DNA from: Bacteroidota bacterium
GTDB taxonomy: Bacteria; Bacteroidota; Bacteroidia; NS11-12g; UBA955
Direction of reading: 5' to 3'
Assembly (NCBI GenBank): GCA_947451105.1
Contig: CANFXY010000015.1
Coordinates: 1-33,871, forward strand
Length of the DNA stretch: 33,871 nt
Each line of letters starts with the position of its first letter. The stretch's first letter is position 1. Under the pieces are notes generated by a model. That model worked only from the letters and a program-made list of their open reading frames with translations, was not told the origin of the DNA and did no database searches. This document shows, in pieces, positions 16,613 through 23,808 of the stretch. The position numbers and the translations under genes were made by a program.

Positions 16613-16996
16613 TTATTTGTTTAGATCTGCGTGCATATCACCATAATCAATGGTGATTTCTTCACCTGCTTTTATGTTTTTTAATGCCTTGTAAATCATT
16701 ACGCCGTCTTTTATTTTTTTTATGTAATCTGCATTCGGTTTTACTGAATGGTTGTACAAAGATCCAAAACCTAAAACGATGGCAACATTTTTTTTACTGG
16801 TATTCCAAACGAATGTATAGTTTTCTAAAATGTGTCCAACCAAAGCTTGATGTTCTTTATAACTCAACTCGATTACAGGGCAAATTTCAATAACATCACC
16901 TTTCTTTAAAACTTTAGATGTAAACACACCGCGACCCTTGTGTCCTGCATTGGATACAAATAAATTTGTATTGCTAATATTATACTCCTTTTTCAC
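16613..16996 (-). CDS. Small SET-domain protein lysine methyltransferase
   Basis: 127 residues, a nearly bare SET domain. The cofactor- and substrate-binding signatures are present in order: GRGVFTSKVLKKGD (GRG at 21-23, SAM pocket), LGFGSLYNHSVKPNADY (N82-H83-S84, P87-N88; the NHSxxPN pseudoknot segment) and AGEEITIDYGD (112-120, catalytic-type Y118). There is no post-SET cysteine cluster and no extra domain. SET enzymes transfer methyl groups from S-adenosylmethionine to protein lysines; bacterial cases include chlamydial NUE, which methylates histone-like proteins. The start is GTG at 16996, since an in-frame stop lies directly upstream. It is followed 26 nt later by the lysine-rich H1-like gene, its most obvious candidate substrate, and has a -7 element at 17015-17022. 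Confidence 0.88.
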   Translation of the reverse strand: MKKEYNISNTNLFVSNAGHKGRGVFTSKVLKKGDVIEICPVIELSYKEHQALVGHILENYTFVWNTSKKNVAIVLGFGSLYNHSVKPNADYIKKIKDGVMIYKALKNIKAGEEITIDYGDMHADLNK

Positions 16997-17014
16997 TCAA
17001 TTTATTTAATGCAT

Positions 17015-17022
17015 CAAAAATA
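17015..17022 (-). promoter_or_regulatory. -7 element of the SET/H1-like unit
   Basis: Minus-strand TATTTTTG, 18 nt before the GTG start at 16996. No TTG at the usual -33 distance. Confidence 0.45.
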
Positions 17023-17026
17023 TGAA

Positions 17027-17039
17027 AGTTTCTCAAACT
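17027..17039. promoter_or_regulatory. Dyad upstream of the SET gene
   Basis: AGTTT-CTC-AAACT is a perfect 5-bp inverted repeat just upstream of the -7 element, in the spacer region, where a repressor could act. The rest of 17040-17195 is AT-rich and shows no gene or hairpin that I can support. Confidence 0.3.
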
Positions 17040-17195
17040 ATTGCTACTTCTATAATATATCTATTCACATTTTATCAAATGAACAAAAAATATAAAGTCA
17101 AATAAGTTGACTAATTAATTTTATTTTCAAATGTTTTTTATTGAGTTATTGACATTGCAAAGTTGAAATTAATCTGTAATGATACCTGTATTGAA

Positions 17196-17711
17196 CTAAA
17201 AACTATTATTTACGTTTTTAACCATTACAAAATCGTTCATCAAGTATGATTCTCCAATATCGAAATCTTCAACAGATTCGATTGTAAATCCATTTTTAAA
17301 ATAGAAATTTATTGCCTTGAAATTTTGGCGATTTACTGTTAGTCTTATTTTGTAGTTATTGACTTCTTGTGTGACCTTAATTTCATTTTCTATTGCTTGT
17401 ATTACGAATGTGCCAACACTTCTTCTATGCTGCTCTGGTAGAAGATAGAATTTATGAATAAAGTAAATTCCATTGTGATCTTTACTTAATGACAAGAAGC
17501 CTAGAACTTCTGATTCAAATTTTACGAAATAAAAAATTTGACCATTTAGGATTTGTGTTTTTAATGAATCATTTGAATAAAATTTATTCATCATGTATTC
17601 AATTTGATCCATAGTTATAATTTCTATATAATATTTCTTCCAAATCAATTCAGCCAGTTCAGTAATTTTTGAAAGCTCTTCCTCTTTTGTTTTCACCAAT
17701 TTTATTTCCAT
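17196..17711 (-). CDS. GNAT-family N-acetyltransferase
   Basis: 171 residues in the GNAT fold. The core strand and acetyl-CoA loop are in FIHKFYLLPEQHRRSVGTFVIQAIENEI, where the loop reads R-R-S-V-G-T in place of the usual Q/R-x-x-G-x-G/A, so pyrophosphate binding rests on the last Gly. The following VNRQNFKAINFYFKNGFTIE is the typical motif B with the N-x-x-A-x-x-x-Y-x-K-x-G-F pattern. The N-terminal part (IWKKYYIEIITMDQIEYMMNKFYS) resembles a branch common in Bacteroidota and Firmicutes of unknown substrate. The substrate cannot be told from sequence. It is upstream of and on the same strand as the SET gene, but 199 nt away and probably transcribed separately. Confidence 0.88.
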   Translation of the reverse strand: MEIKLVKTKEEELSKITELAELIWKKYYIEIITMDQIEYMMNKFYSNDSLKTQILNGQIFYFVKFESEVLGFLSLSKDHNGIYFIHKFYLLPEQHRRSVGTFVIQAIENEIKVTQEVNNYKIRLTVNRQNFKAINFYFKNGFTIESVEDFDIGESYLMNDFVMVKNVNNSF

Positions 17712-17732
17712 TTGAACTTAATGTTTCTTGCA

Positions 17733-17740
17733 CAAATATA
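17733..17740 (-). promoter_or_regulatory. -7 element of the leftward GNAT gene
   Basis: Minus-strand TATATTTG, 21 nt before the ATG at 17711. TTG triplets occur at spacers of 15 and 23, neither ideal. Confidence 0.45.
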
Positions 17741-17806
17741 ATTTTATTATCGTTTCAAACTTTCAAGTATTTTAGATAGAAAAGTTATATTAATTTTTGA
17801 ATGCTT

Positions 17807-17814
17807 TATTTTTG
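17807..17814 (+). promoter_or_regulatory. -7 element of the rightward GNAT gene
   Basis: TATTTTTG, 25 nt before the ATG at 17840. No clear -33 element. Confidence 0.4.
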
Positions 17815-17839
17815 AATCAAAATAATAAACCAATATATA

Positions 17840-18298
17840 ATGAATAAGGTAGAGTGTAAATTGTTGGAGTTTGGATCTGAGAACTATAAAAAAAGTATTG
17901 ATTTAAGAAGACAGGTGTTAAGAAAACCTTTAGGATTGGATTTTACTTCTGATGATTTAATTACTGAACATGATCAGTTTCATTTTGCATTGTTTTACAA
18001 CAATGAATTGCAAGCAATACTTTTGTTAAAGACGATGAAAGACATTAATCCAGGGGTTTTAAAGATGAGGCAAGTTGCTGTTAATCCTGAATTTCAAAGC
18101 AAAGGATTCGGCAGTATTTTGGTAAAATTCTCTGAACATTGGGCAATCGAAAGTGGGTATAAGTCCTTCGAATTACATGCTCGAATTACAGCAGTAGAAT
18201 TCTATAAGAAGTTAAATTACGAAGAAATTGGAAGAGAATTTTTAGAAGTAAATATACCTCACATTAAAATGATTAAAAATCTAATTAGCGAAAGATAA
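17840..18298 (+). CDS. GNAT-family N-acetyltransferase
   Basis: 152 residues. The acetyl-CoA binding segment is canonical: MRQVAVNPEFQSKGFGSILVKF, with Q86-S-K-G89-F-G91 matching Q/R-x-x-G-x-G. Motif B follows as LHARITAVEFYKKLNYEEIG. The overall pattern (LRRQVLRKPLGLDF at the N-terminus, the final VNIPHIKMIKNL) recalls ElaA-like and related small-molecule or protein acetyltransferases; no substrate can be assigned. It is divergent from the other GNAT gene, with which it shares a 128-nt spacer carrying both -7 elements, and appears monocistronic. No terminator hairpin was seen in the 132 nt before the M16 gene. Confidence 0.88.
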   Translation: MNKVECKLLEFGSENYKKSIDLRRQVLRKPLGLDFTSDDLITEHDQFHFALFYNNELQAILLLKTMKDINPGVLKMRQVAVNPEFQSKGFGSILVKFSEHWAIESGYKSFELHARITAVEFYKKLNYEEIGREFLEVNIPHIKMIKNLISER

Positions 18299-18373
18299 GC
18301 TTACAGGATTAGTTTGAACCTCATGGATAGATAATCAATTTTAAACCTTTTTTTTCTTTTCCTCATCTGATTT

Positions 18374-18406
18374 TTGTTCTCAATTTGCTGATTTTTCTTA
18401 AATTTG
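18374..18406 (+). promoter_or_regulatory. Promoter of the M16 protease gene
   Basis: TTG (18374-18376), a 22-nt spacer and TAAATTTG (18399-18406). Its position shows that translation starts at 18431, not at an upstream frame opening at 18404. Confidence 0.5.
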
Positions 18407-18430
18407 GCATCCTTTTATTATTTTATTGAA

Positions 18431-21355
18431 ATGAAAAAAATCAGTCTGTCATTGCTTCTTTTGCTCGCTATAGGCATTAAAGCTCAAGTTAACTATGCCA
18501 CTTATGGCAAGAATACACACGGCAAGTATACATATACCGTGGTGTCTGGTGATCCAACAAAATCTAGGTGGTATGTGCTTCCAAACGGTTTAACCGTAAT
18601 TTTAGCGGTGAACAAAGACCAGCCAAGAGTTCAAACTTTGGTAGCAACAAAAGCAGGTAGTAAAAACGATCCTTCCGATAACACCGGATTGGCGCACTAT
18701 CTTGAGCATATGCTGTTCAAAGGAACTGATAAATATGGTTCCTTAGATTTTGCGAAAGAAAAAGTTTATTTAGATCAAATCGATGCGCTCTATGAATTGT
18801 ATAACAAGACAAAAGATGACACCAAACGTCGTCAGATTTATAGACAAATAGATAGTATAAGTGGCTTGGCTTCAAAGTATAGCATTGCCAATGAATTTGA
18901 TAAGATGTGTCAGGGTATTGGAGCCCAAGGTACCAATGCTTTTACAAGTGTTGAACAAACGGTTTATGTTAATGACATTCCATCTAACAGAATTCACCAA
19001 TGGCTAGAAATAGAAGCAGAACGTTATAGAAATCCAATCTTGAGATTGTTTCACACCGAATTAGAAGCAGTGTATGAAGAGAAAAATATTTCTTTAGACA
19101 ATGATGGTGAAGAAGCTTTCGAAAAATTATATGCTAGTTTGTTTCGCTCACATCCCTATGGCACACAAACAACAATTGGAACGGTTGAACATTTGAAAAA
19201 TCCGTCTTTAATTAAAATCAGAAATTATTTTAATACCTATTATGTGCCAAATAATATGGCCATTATCATGGTAGGTGATTTCAATCCTGAAGATGTAATT
19301 GAAATGATAGACAAACATTTTAGCTACATGCAATCTAAACCTGTTCCTGCTTTTTCTTTCAAACTTGAGCAACCAAGAGGCAGGCCAGATAGTATTAGTG
19401 TGGTGGGTCCGGATGCTGCAAATATTATGATGGGTTGGCGCTTCGATGGTGTATCAACTAAGCAAGCTACAATGGTAAGGTTGGTTGATTTGATTTTAAG
19501 CAACAGCAAAGCGGGTTTGATAGACTTAAATCTTGTAAAAGATCAAAAAGTATTATCTGCTAGTTCATCACCTGATTTTATGAAGGATTATAGTGTGCAC
19601 ATTTTTACGGGTAAACCAAAAGAAGGTCAATCGCTAGAAGAGGTGAGAAACTTATTGTTGGAGCAATTAGACAAGATTAAGAAAGGTGAGTTTGATGAAG
19701 AATTATTAAAAGGAATTATCGCCAATAATATGGTTGAGGACATCAACAAATTTGACAACAACGATGGTGTTGCCTATTCTTTGTTGGATGCTTTTGTAAC
19801 CGAAAGACAATGGAGAGATGTGCTTAATATTAATTTTGAAATGAGCCGCATCAAAAAGCAAGAGATTATCGATTTTGTTAATGAGTATTACACCAATGGT
19901 TATTCAATTGTATACAAAAGAACTGGAGAAGACACCAAACAAGAGAAAATTGAAAAGCCAAGCATCACAGAGGTGGAGTTAAACAGAGATAAATCTTCTC
20001 AATTTGTAATTGACATATTAGAGGAAGAAACCGATAGCATTCACCCTGTTTATTTAAATTTTGATAAAGATATAGATAGAGGTAAAGTAGGTAAAGCCGA
20101 CTTGTTGTACAAATTGAATGATAAAAATCAATTGTTCACTTTGTATTATGTTGTTGATATGGGTAAGTTAAATAACAAAAAATTACCTTTTGCTTTAGAA
20201 TATTTACAATACTTAGGAACAGATAAATTTACAGCATCAGAATTGAGTATGAAGTTTTATAAGCTTGCTTGTAATTTTGGCATCTCTACTGGTGAAAAAA
20301 GAAGTTATGTTTATTTAAATGGTCCTCAACAAAATTTCAATGAAGCCTTAGCTTTATTTGAAGATCTTTTATTAAATGCAAAATCAGATGCATCTGCACT
20401 TAAAGACTATGTTGGAAGGATTTTAAAATCAAGAAGTGATGCTAAGTTAAACAAACGTTCAGTGTCTTCAGCATTAAGTACCTATGTTTTATATGGTAAG
20501 GTTAATCCAAGAACTTACACACTTAGCAATGCTGAATTAAATGCTATGACTGCTTCAGAATTGGTGGCTTTAATCAAGAACCTTTGCACGCACAAACATC
20601 AAATTATGTACTTTGGTCCAGAATCAAAAAGCAACATTGAAACCGCTTTAATTGCGAAACACAAAATGCCAACTGATTTTATTGCTACGCCAGCTGCTTA
20701 TGAATTTAAACCTTTGACCTATTCAGCTAATACGGTCTTCTTTACCCATTTTGAAATGGTTCAAGCCGAGATCAATTGGAGATCAGGTGCTCAAGTTTTT
20801 GACATCAACAAAATGCCAAGTATCCGTGCTTTTAACGAATATTTTGGCGGCGGTATGAGCAGTGTTGTTTTCCAAGAAATTAGAGAATCAAGAGCATTGG
20901 CATATTCAACTTATTCTGTATACAGTCAAGCCTCTGAGAAAGGAAAATTTGATGTTGCGCTTGCTTACGTTGGAACACAGGCAGATAAATTAAACGATGC
21001 AATTACAGCTATGAATGAGTTGTTAAATAACATGCCGAGCAATGAAGAAAGTTTTAATCAAGCAAAGCAATCTATACTAAGCAGTATTGAGGCTGAAAGA
21101 ATTATTAAAGGTGACGTGTTCTTCTCATATTTAGGGGCTTTGGATATGGGTATCAATTACGATCATAGAAAAATGCTATATGAAGCCATTCAGAAAATTA
21201 CTTTTAACGATGTAAAAGCTTTTCAAGAGCAAAACATCAAAGGAAGAAAATGGGCTATTGCTGTTGTAGGATCTAAAGACAAGATTAAAGAATCAGATTT
21301 GAAGAAATATGGTGAATTAAAACTTGTTACTTTAGAAGAGATTTTCGGGTACTAA
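18431..21355 (+). CDS. M16-family zinc protease, two-domain
   Basis: 974 residues. The ATG at 18431 opens a signal peptide (MKKISLSLLLLLAIGIKAQ), so the enzyme is exported. The inverted zinc motif H89-Y-L-E-H93 lies in TGLAHYLEHMLFKGT, with the distal Glu ligand in LEAVYEEKNISLDND, so the N-terminal half is the active one. The second half has the inactive partner domain with the conserved substrate-binding Arg and Tyr in IRESRALAYSTYSVYSQ. Both halves in one chain is the architecture of pitrilysin/PqqL-type enzymes, which close around short peptides. In Gram-negative bacteria such periplasmic proteases degrade small peptides or fragments of imported proteins. There is an insertion of about 40 residues after the HxxEH helix with two Lys/Asp-rich helices. 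Monocistronic, ended by the terminator at 21373-21404. Confidence 0.94.
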   Translation: MKKISLSLLLLLAIGIKAQVNYATYGKNTHGKYTYTVVSGDPTKSRWYVLPNGLTVILAVNKDQPRVQTLVATKAGSKNDPSDNTGLAHYLEHMLFKGTDKYGSLDFAKEKVYLDQIDALYELYNKTKDDTKRRQIYRQIDSISGLASKYSIANEFDKMCQGIGAQGTNAFTSVEQTVYVNDIPSNRIHQWLEIEAERYRNPILRLFHTELEAVYEEKNISLDNDGEEAFEKLYASLFRSHPYGTQTTIGTVEHLKNPSLIKIRNYFNTYYVPNNMAIIMVGDFNPEDVIEMIDKHFSYMQSKPVPAFSFKLEQPRGRPDSISVVGPDAANIMMGWRFDGVSTKQATMVRLVDLILSNSKAGLIDLNLVKDQKVLSASSSPDFMKDYSVHIFTGKPKEGQSLEEVRNLLLEQLDKIKKGEFDEELLKGIIANNMVEDINKFDNNDGVAYSLLDAFVTERQWRDVLNINFEMSRIKKQEIIDFVNEYYTNGYSIVYKRTGEDTKQEKIEKPSITEVELNRDKSSQFVIDILEEETDSIHPVYLNFDKDIDRGKVGKADLLYKLNDKNQLFTLYYVVDMGKLNNKKLPFALEYLQYLGTDKFTASELSMKFYKLACNFGISTGEKRSYVYLNGPQQNFNEALALFEDLLLNAKSDASALKDYVGRILKSRSDAKLNKRSVSSALSTYVLYGKVNPRTYTLSNAELNAMTASELVALIKNLCTHKHQIMYFGPESKSNIETALIAKHKMPTDFIATPAAYEFKPLTYSANTVFFTHFEMVQAEINWRSGAQVFDINKMPSIRAFNEYFGGGMSSVVFQEIRESRALAYSTYSVYSQASEKGKFDVALAYVGTQADKLNDAITAMNELLNNMPSNEESFNQAKQSILSSIEAERIIKGDVFFSYLGALDMGINYDHRKMLYEAIQKITFNDVKAFQEQNIKGRKWAIAVVGSKDKIKESDLKKYGELKLVTLEEIFGY

Positions 21356-21372
21356 TAACAAACTTTATCAAC

Positions 21373-21404
21373 AAAAAAGGCTATCCATTTGGATAGCCTT
21401 TTTT
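21373..21404. terminator. Bidirectional intrinsic terminator
   Basis: AAAAAAGGCTATCC pairs with GGATAGCCTTTTTT across an ATTT loop, a 14-bp stem with T tracts on both strands. It separates the M16 gene from the convergent membrane-protein gene. Confidence 0.92.
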
Positions 21405-21425
21405 TATTTTTAAATGGGAAAAGTA

Positions 21426-21851
21426 TTACAATCTTCCCCAAGGAATACCTGCAAAAATTAACACTAGAGCAATTCCAAAGAAAATAAGACTGGTCTTTTT
21501 AACTTTAGCTGCAGTATCTGAATTTTTTACTTTACTGTATCCAATGTGTACAAGGGTTATTGCAGTCAGCATTAAAACAAAATGCTCTACAGCAATTTTT
21601 CTTATTTCGCCGTTTTTCATAACATGGCCCATGCCTTCTGAGAAGGCTTTAATTCCATAGCCACTATCTCCAAAATACAACAACAATCCAACCAGCAATT
21701 GGATGTCGCAAAAAATCATAAATACCAAACCTGGTAGTTTGCTTGATTTGCTTAAAGAATTGTTTAATAGAGGAATGACAATTGCCATTAAACCGGCAAC
21801 CAATACCAACCAACGGGTATGTGAGTGTGTGCTAACTAATAATGAGTACAT
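21426..21851 (-). CDS. Small four-helix membrane protein, possibly cytochrome-b-like
   Basis: 141 residues with four hydrophobic segments (about 12-29, 42-62, 86-103 and 120-137). Conserved-looking histidines lie near the membrane faces: H9 and H11 in STHSHTRWLVLV, H89 in VEHFVLML and H101 in LVHIGYSK. These could bind heme, and similar Bacteroidota proteins that I recall are annotated as cytochrome-b-like, but nothing in the sequence proves this. The chain ends in IPWGRL. It lies 63 nt downstream of dxs on the same strand and has its own -7 element (TACTTTTG, minus strand, 21869-21876), so it may be independently transcribed. Confidence 0.65.
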   Translation of the reverse strand: MYSLLVSTHSHTRWLVLVAGLMAIVIPLLNNSLSKSSKLPGLVFMIFCDIQLLVGLLLYFGDSGYGIKAFSEGMGHVMKNGEIRKIAVEHFVLMLTAITLVHIGYSKVKNSDTAAKVKKTSLIFFGIALVLIFAGIPWGRL

Positions 21852-21868
21852 AAATTGATTTTGAATTA

Positions 21869-21876
21869 CAAAAGTA
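21869..21876 (-). promoter_or_regulatory. -7 element of the small membrane-protein gene
   Basis: Minus-strand TACTTTTG, 17 nt before the ATG at 21851. No TTG at the -33 distance. Confidence 0.4.
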
Positions 21877-21914
21877 ATTTAAAGCACTAAAATGGAAAGA
21901 CTTTTTTTAGATAA

Positions 21915-23669
21915 TTATTTAACTGACTGGCTAATAATGGAATGGATCTGTTCAATGATTTGGATCTTACCTAATCCTTCATTTTGATAAAGAATCTCCA
22001 TGCTGCCATGGCCCACGAAATGGTCTTTAATGGCAATTGAATGAATTTTTGCCTTTCCATTTGTCTTTGAAGCCTCTAACATAATTGTGCTAGCAACACC
22101 GCCAATTCCTTGACCTTCCTCAATAACTATTATGTCCTTGTATTGATTGAAAATATGATTTAATAACTCAATATTTAATGGTTTTACAAACCTTAAATCA
22201 TAATGGGAAATATTTAACTCTTCTGCAATCTCAATACATCTATTGCCTATGGTACCGACACTAATTATAGCAGTGTTTTTATTGTTTTCCTTTAAAGTGA
22301 CAGAACTGCCTATCTCAAGTGCTTCAAACGGGGTCTCAATATATTCTTCATCGGCTTCTCCTCTTGGATAGCGTATAATTATAGGCCCTTTTTTATAAAG
22401 TGTTGCTGTATAAATTGCATTTCTTAATTCTATTTGATTTCTTGGTGAAATAATGCACAAATTAGGTATGGTTTGCAGAAATGCTAAATCAAATACGCCA
22501 TGGTGTGTTGGGCCATCTTCACCAACTAAACCGGCTCTATCAATCGCAAAAATTACAGGTAAGTTTTGCAATGCCACATCATGTATTAATTGGTCGTATG
22601 CCCTTTGTAAAAAAGTAGAATACAAACAACAAAATACAGTCATACCAGAGGCCACTAAACCAGCTGAAAACGTAACAGCATGTTGTTCTGCAATGCCAAC
22701 ATCAAAAACCCTATTAGGGAATTTTTCTTGCATAAAATGCAAAGAACTTCCCGATACCATAGCAGGTGTTACGGCAACAATATTCTCATCTTTTTGAGCA
22801 AGTTCTAATAATGTTTTACCAAATATATCTTGGTACTTAATTCTAGAATCTTTTGGTTTGGTGTTTTTCCCAGATAATTTATCAAATTTAGAGGTGCTAT
22901 GCCATTTTGTTTGCTCCAATTCAGCAGGTTCATATCCCTTGCCCTTTGTGGTTTTGATGTGAATAATCTTCGGCCCGTTTATGGATTTGCTCGCTTCCAA
23001 AGCGGCCAACAATTCATTTAAATTGTGACCGTCAATTGGTCCAAAATATTGGAATCCTAAATCGGTAAAAAAGTTCTCTTTTTTAAAGTCTAATTGTTCG
23101 AGATATTCTCCAAGTGCTCCTTGACTTGGGTCAATTCCAATATGATTGTCATTGATGATTATACAAATATTGCATTTTGAGGTGCCTGCATTGTTTAGTG
23201 CTTCAAACGCTTGACCAGCGCTTAAGGCACCATCACCAATAACTGCAATATGTTGTCTGTTTATGTTTTTTAGAAGCGCAGCTTGAGCATAGCCTAATGC
23301 AGCAGATATTGAAGTTGATGAATGGGCAGTGCCAAATGGGTCATAATTGCTTTCTGACATTTTTGGAAATCCGCTGATTCCATGAAATTGCCTTAACGTA
23401 TGAAAAATATTTTTTCTTTTCGTTAAAATTTTGTGCGCATAAGCTTGATGACCCACATCCCAAATTAATATATCTTTTGGGGTATCAAAAACTTTGTGAA
23501 GGGCAACCGTTAATTCAATGACACCAAGATTTGCTGCAAAGTGTCCGCCATATTCAGCAATCTGTTCAATGAGATAATTTCTTAACCAAATTGCATAATC
23601 ATTGAGAGAACTAATTGGAAGTTCTTTTAATTGTTGGGGACTATCTATTTCTTCAAAGCTTTGAATCAC
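21915..23669 (-). CDS. dxs: 1-Deoxy-D-xylulose-5-phosphate synthase
   Basis: 584 residues, slightly shorter than many Dxs proteins but with all parts. The enzyme condenses pyruvate and glyceraldehyde 3-phosphate in a thiamine-diphosphate reaction, the entry to the non-mevalonate isoprenoid pathway. Visible are H43 in GGHFAANLGVIELTVALH, IWDVGHQAYAHKIL, AHSSTSISAALG (115-126; the first residue is usually Gly), the cofactor motif GDGALSAGQAFEALNN...NDN (145-175), the pyrimidine-domain VSGSSLHFMQEKFPNRVFDVGIAEQHAVTFSAG and GPTHHGVFDLAFLQTIPN. The start is a GTG at 23669; no ATG precedes it within the open frame. A TAnnTTTG box ends 4 nt before the GTG. It is divergent from another thiamine-diphosphate enzyme, the fused E1 gene. 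Confidence 0.96.
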   Translation of the reverse strand: MIQSFEEIDSPQQLKELPISSLNDYAIWLRNYLIEQIAEYGGHFAANLGVIELTVALHKVFDTPKDILIWDVGHQAYAHKILTKRKNIFHTLRQFHGISGFPKMSESNYDPFGTAHSSTSISAALGYAQAALLKNINRQHIAVIGDGALSAGQAFEALNNAGTSKCNICIIINDNHIGIDPSQGALGEYLEQLDFKKENFFTDLGFQYFGPIDGHNLNELLAALEASKSINGPKIIHIKTTKGKGYEPAELEQTKWHSTSKFDKLSGKNTKPKDSRIKYQDIFGKTLLELAQKDENIVAVTPAMVSGSSLHFMQEKFPNRVFDVGIAEQHAVTFSAGLVASGMTVFCCLYSTFLQRAYDQLIHDVALQNLPVIFAIDRAGLVGEDGPTHHGVFDLAFLQTIPNLCIISPRNQIELRNAIYTATLYKKGPIIIRYPRGEADEEYIETPFEALEIGSSVTLKENNKNTAIISVGTIGNRCIEIAEELNISHYDLRFVKPLNIELLNHIFNQYKDIIVIEEGQGIGGVASTIMLEASKTNGKAKIHSIAIKDHFVGHGSMEILYQNEGLGKIQIIEQIHSIISQSVK

Positions 23670-23673
23670 CTTG

Positions 23674-23681
23674 CAAAAATA
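23674..23681 (-). promoter_or_regulatory. -7 element of dxs
   Basis: Minus-strand TATTTTTG, only 4 nt before the GTG start, implying an almost leaderless transcript. No TTG at the -33 distance. Confidence 0.4.
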
Positions 23682-23762
23682 GGTAAAATGGGGGTTTTTA
23701 TTAAATTTCTCGACTATTCTTAGTATAACTTTGGGGCCTTCTATAACCGAACAAATTCCTTT

Positions 23763-23792
23763 TTGTCAAATATCCGATAAATTGTACTTTTG
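23763..23792 (+). promoter_or_regulatory. Promoter of the fused E1 gene
   Basis: TTG (23763-23765, inside TTTTG), a 19-nt spacer and TACTTTTG (23785-23792): an excellent match. Transcription should begin near 23796, which excludes any start codon upstream of 23797. Confidence 0.75.
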
Positions 23793-23808
23793 CACTATGT
23801 CACCAACT

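Noticed and set aside
17040-17195. AT-rich spacer searched for a small RNA or short gene
   Set aside because: No hairpin-terminator, tRNA-like fold or plausible coding frame could be supported.
22453-22797. Open frame of 114 codons on the plus strand inside dxs
   Set aside because: Antisense to conserved dxs motifs; no independent support.
23731-23796. Longer N-terminus for the fused E1 protein
   Set aside because: The best promoter in the window (23763-23792) lies inside it, so it cannot be translated from that promoter.
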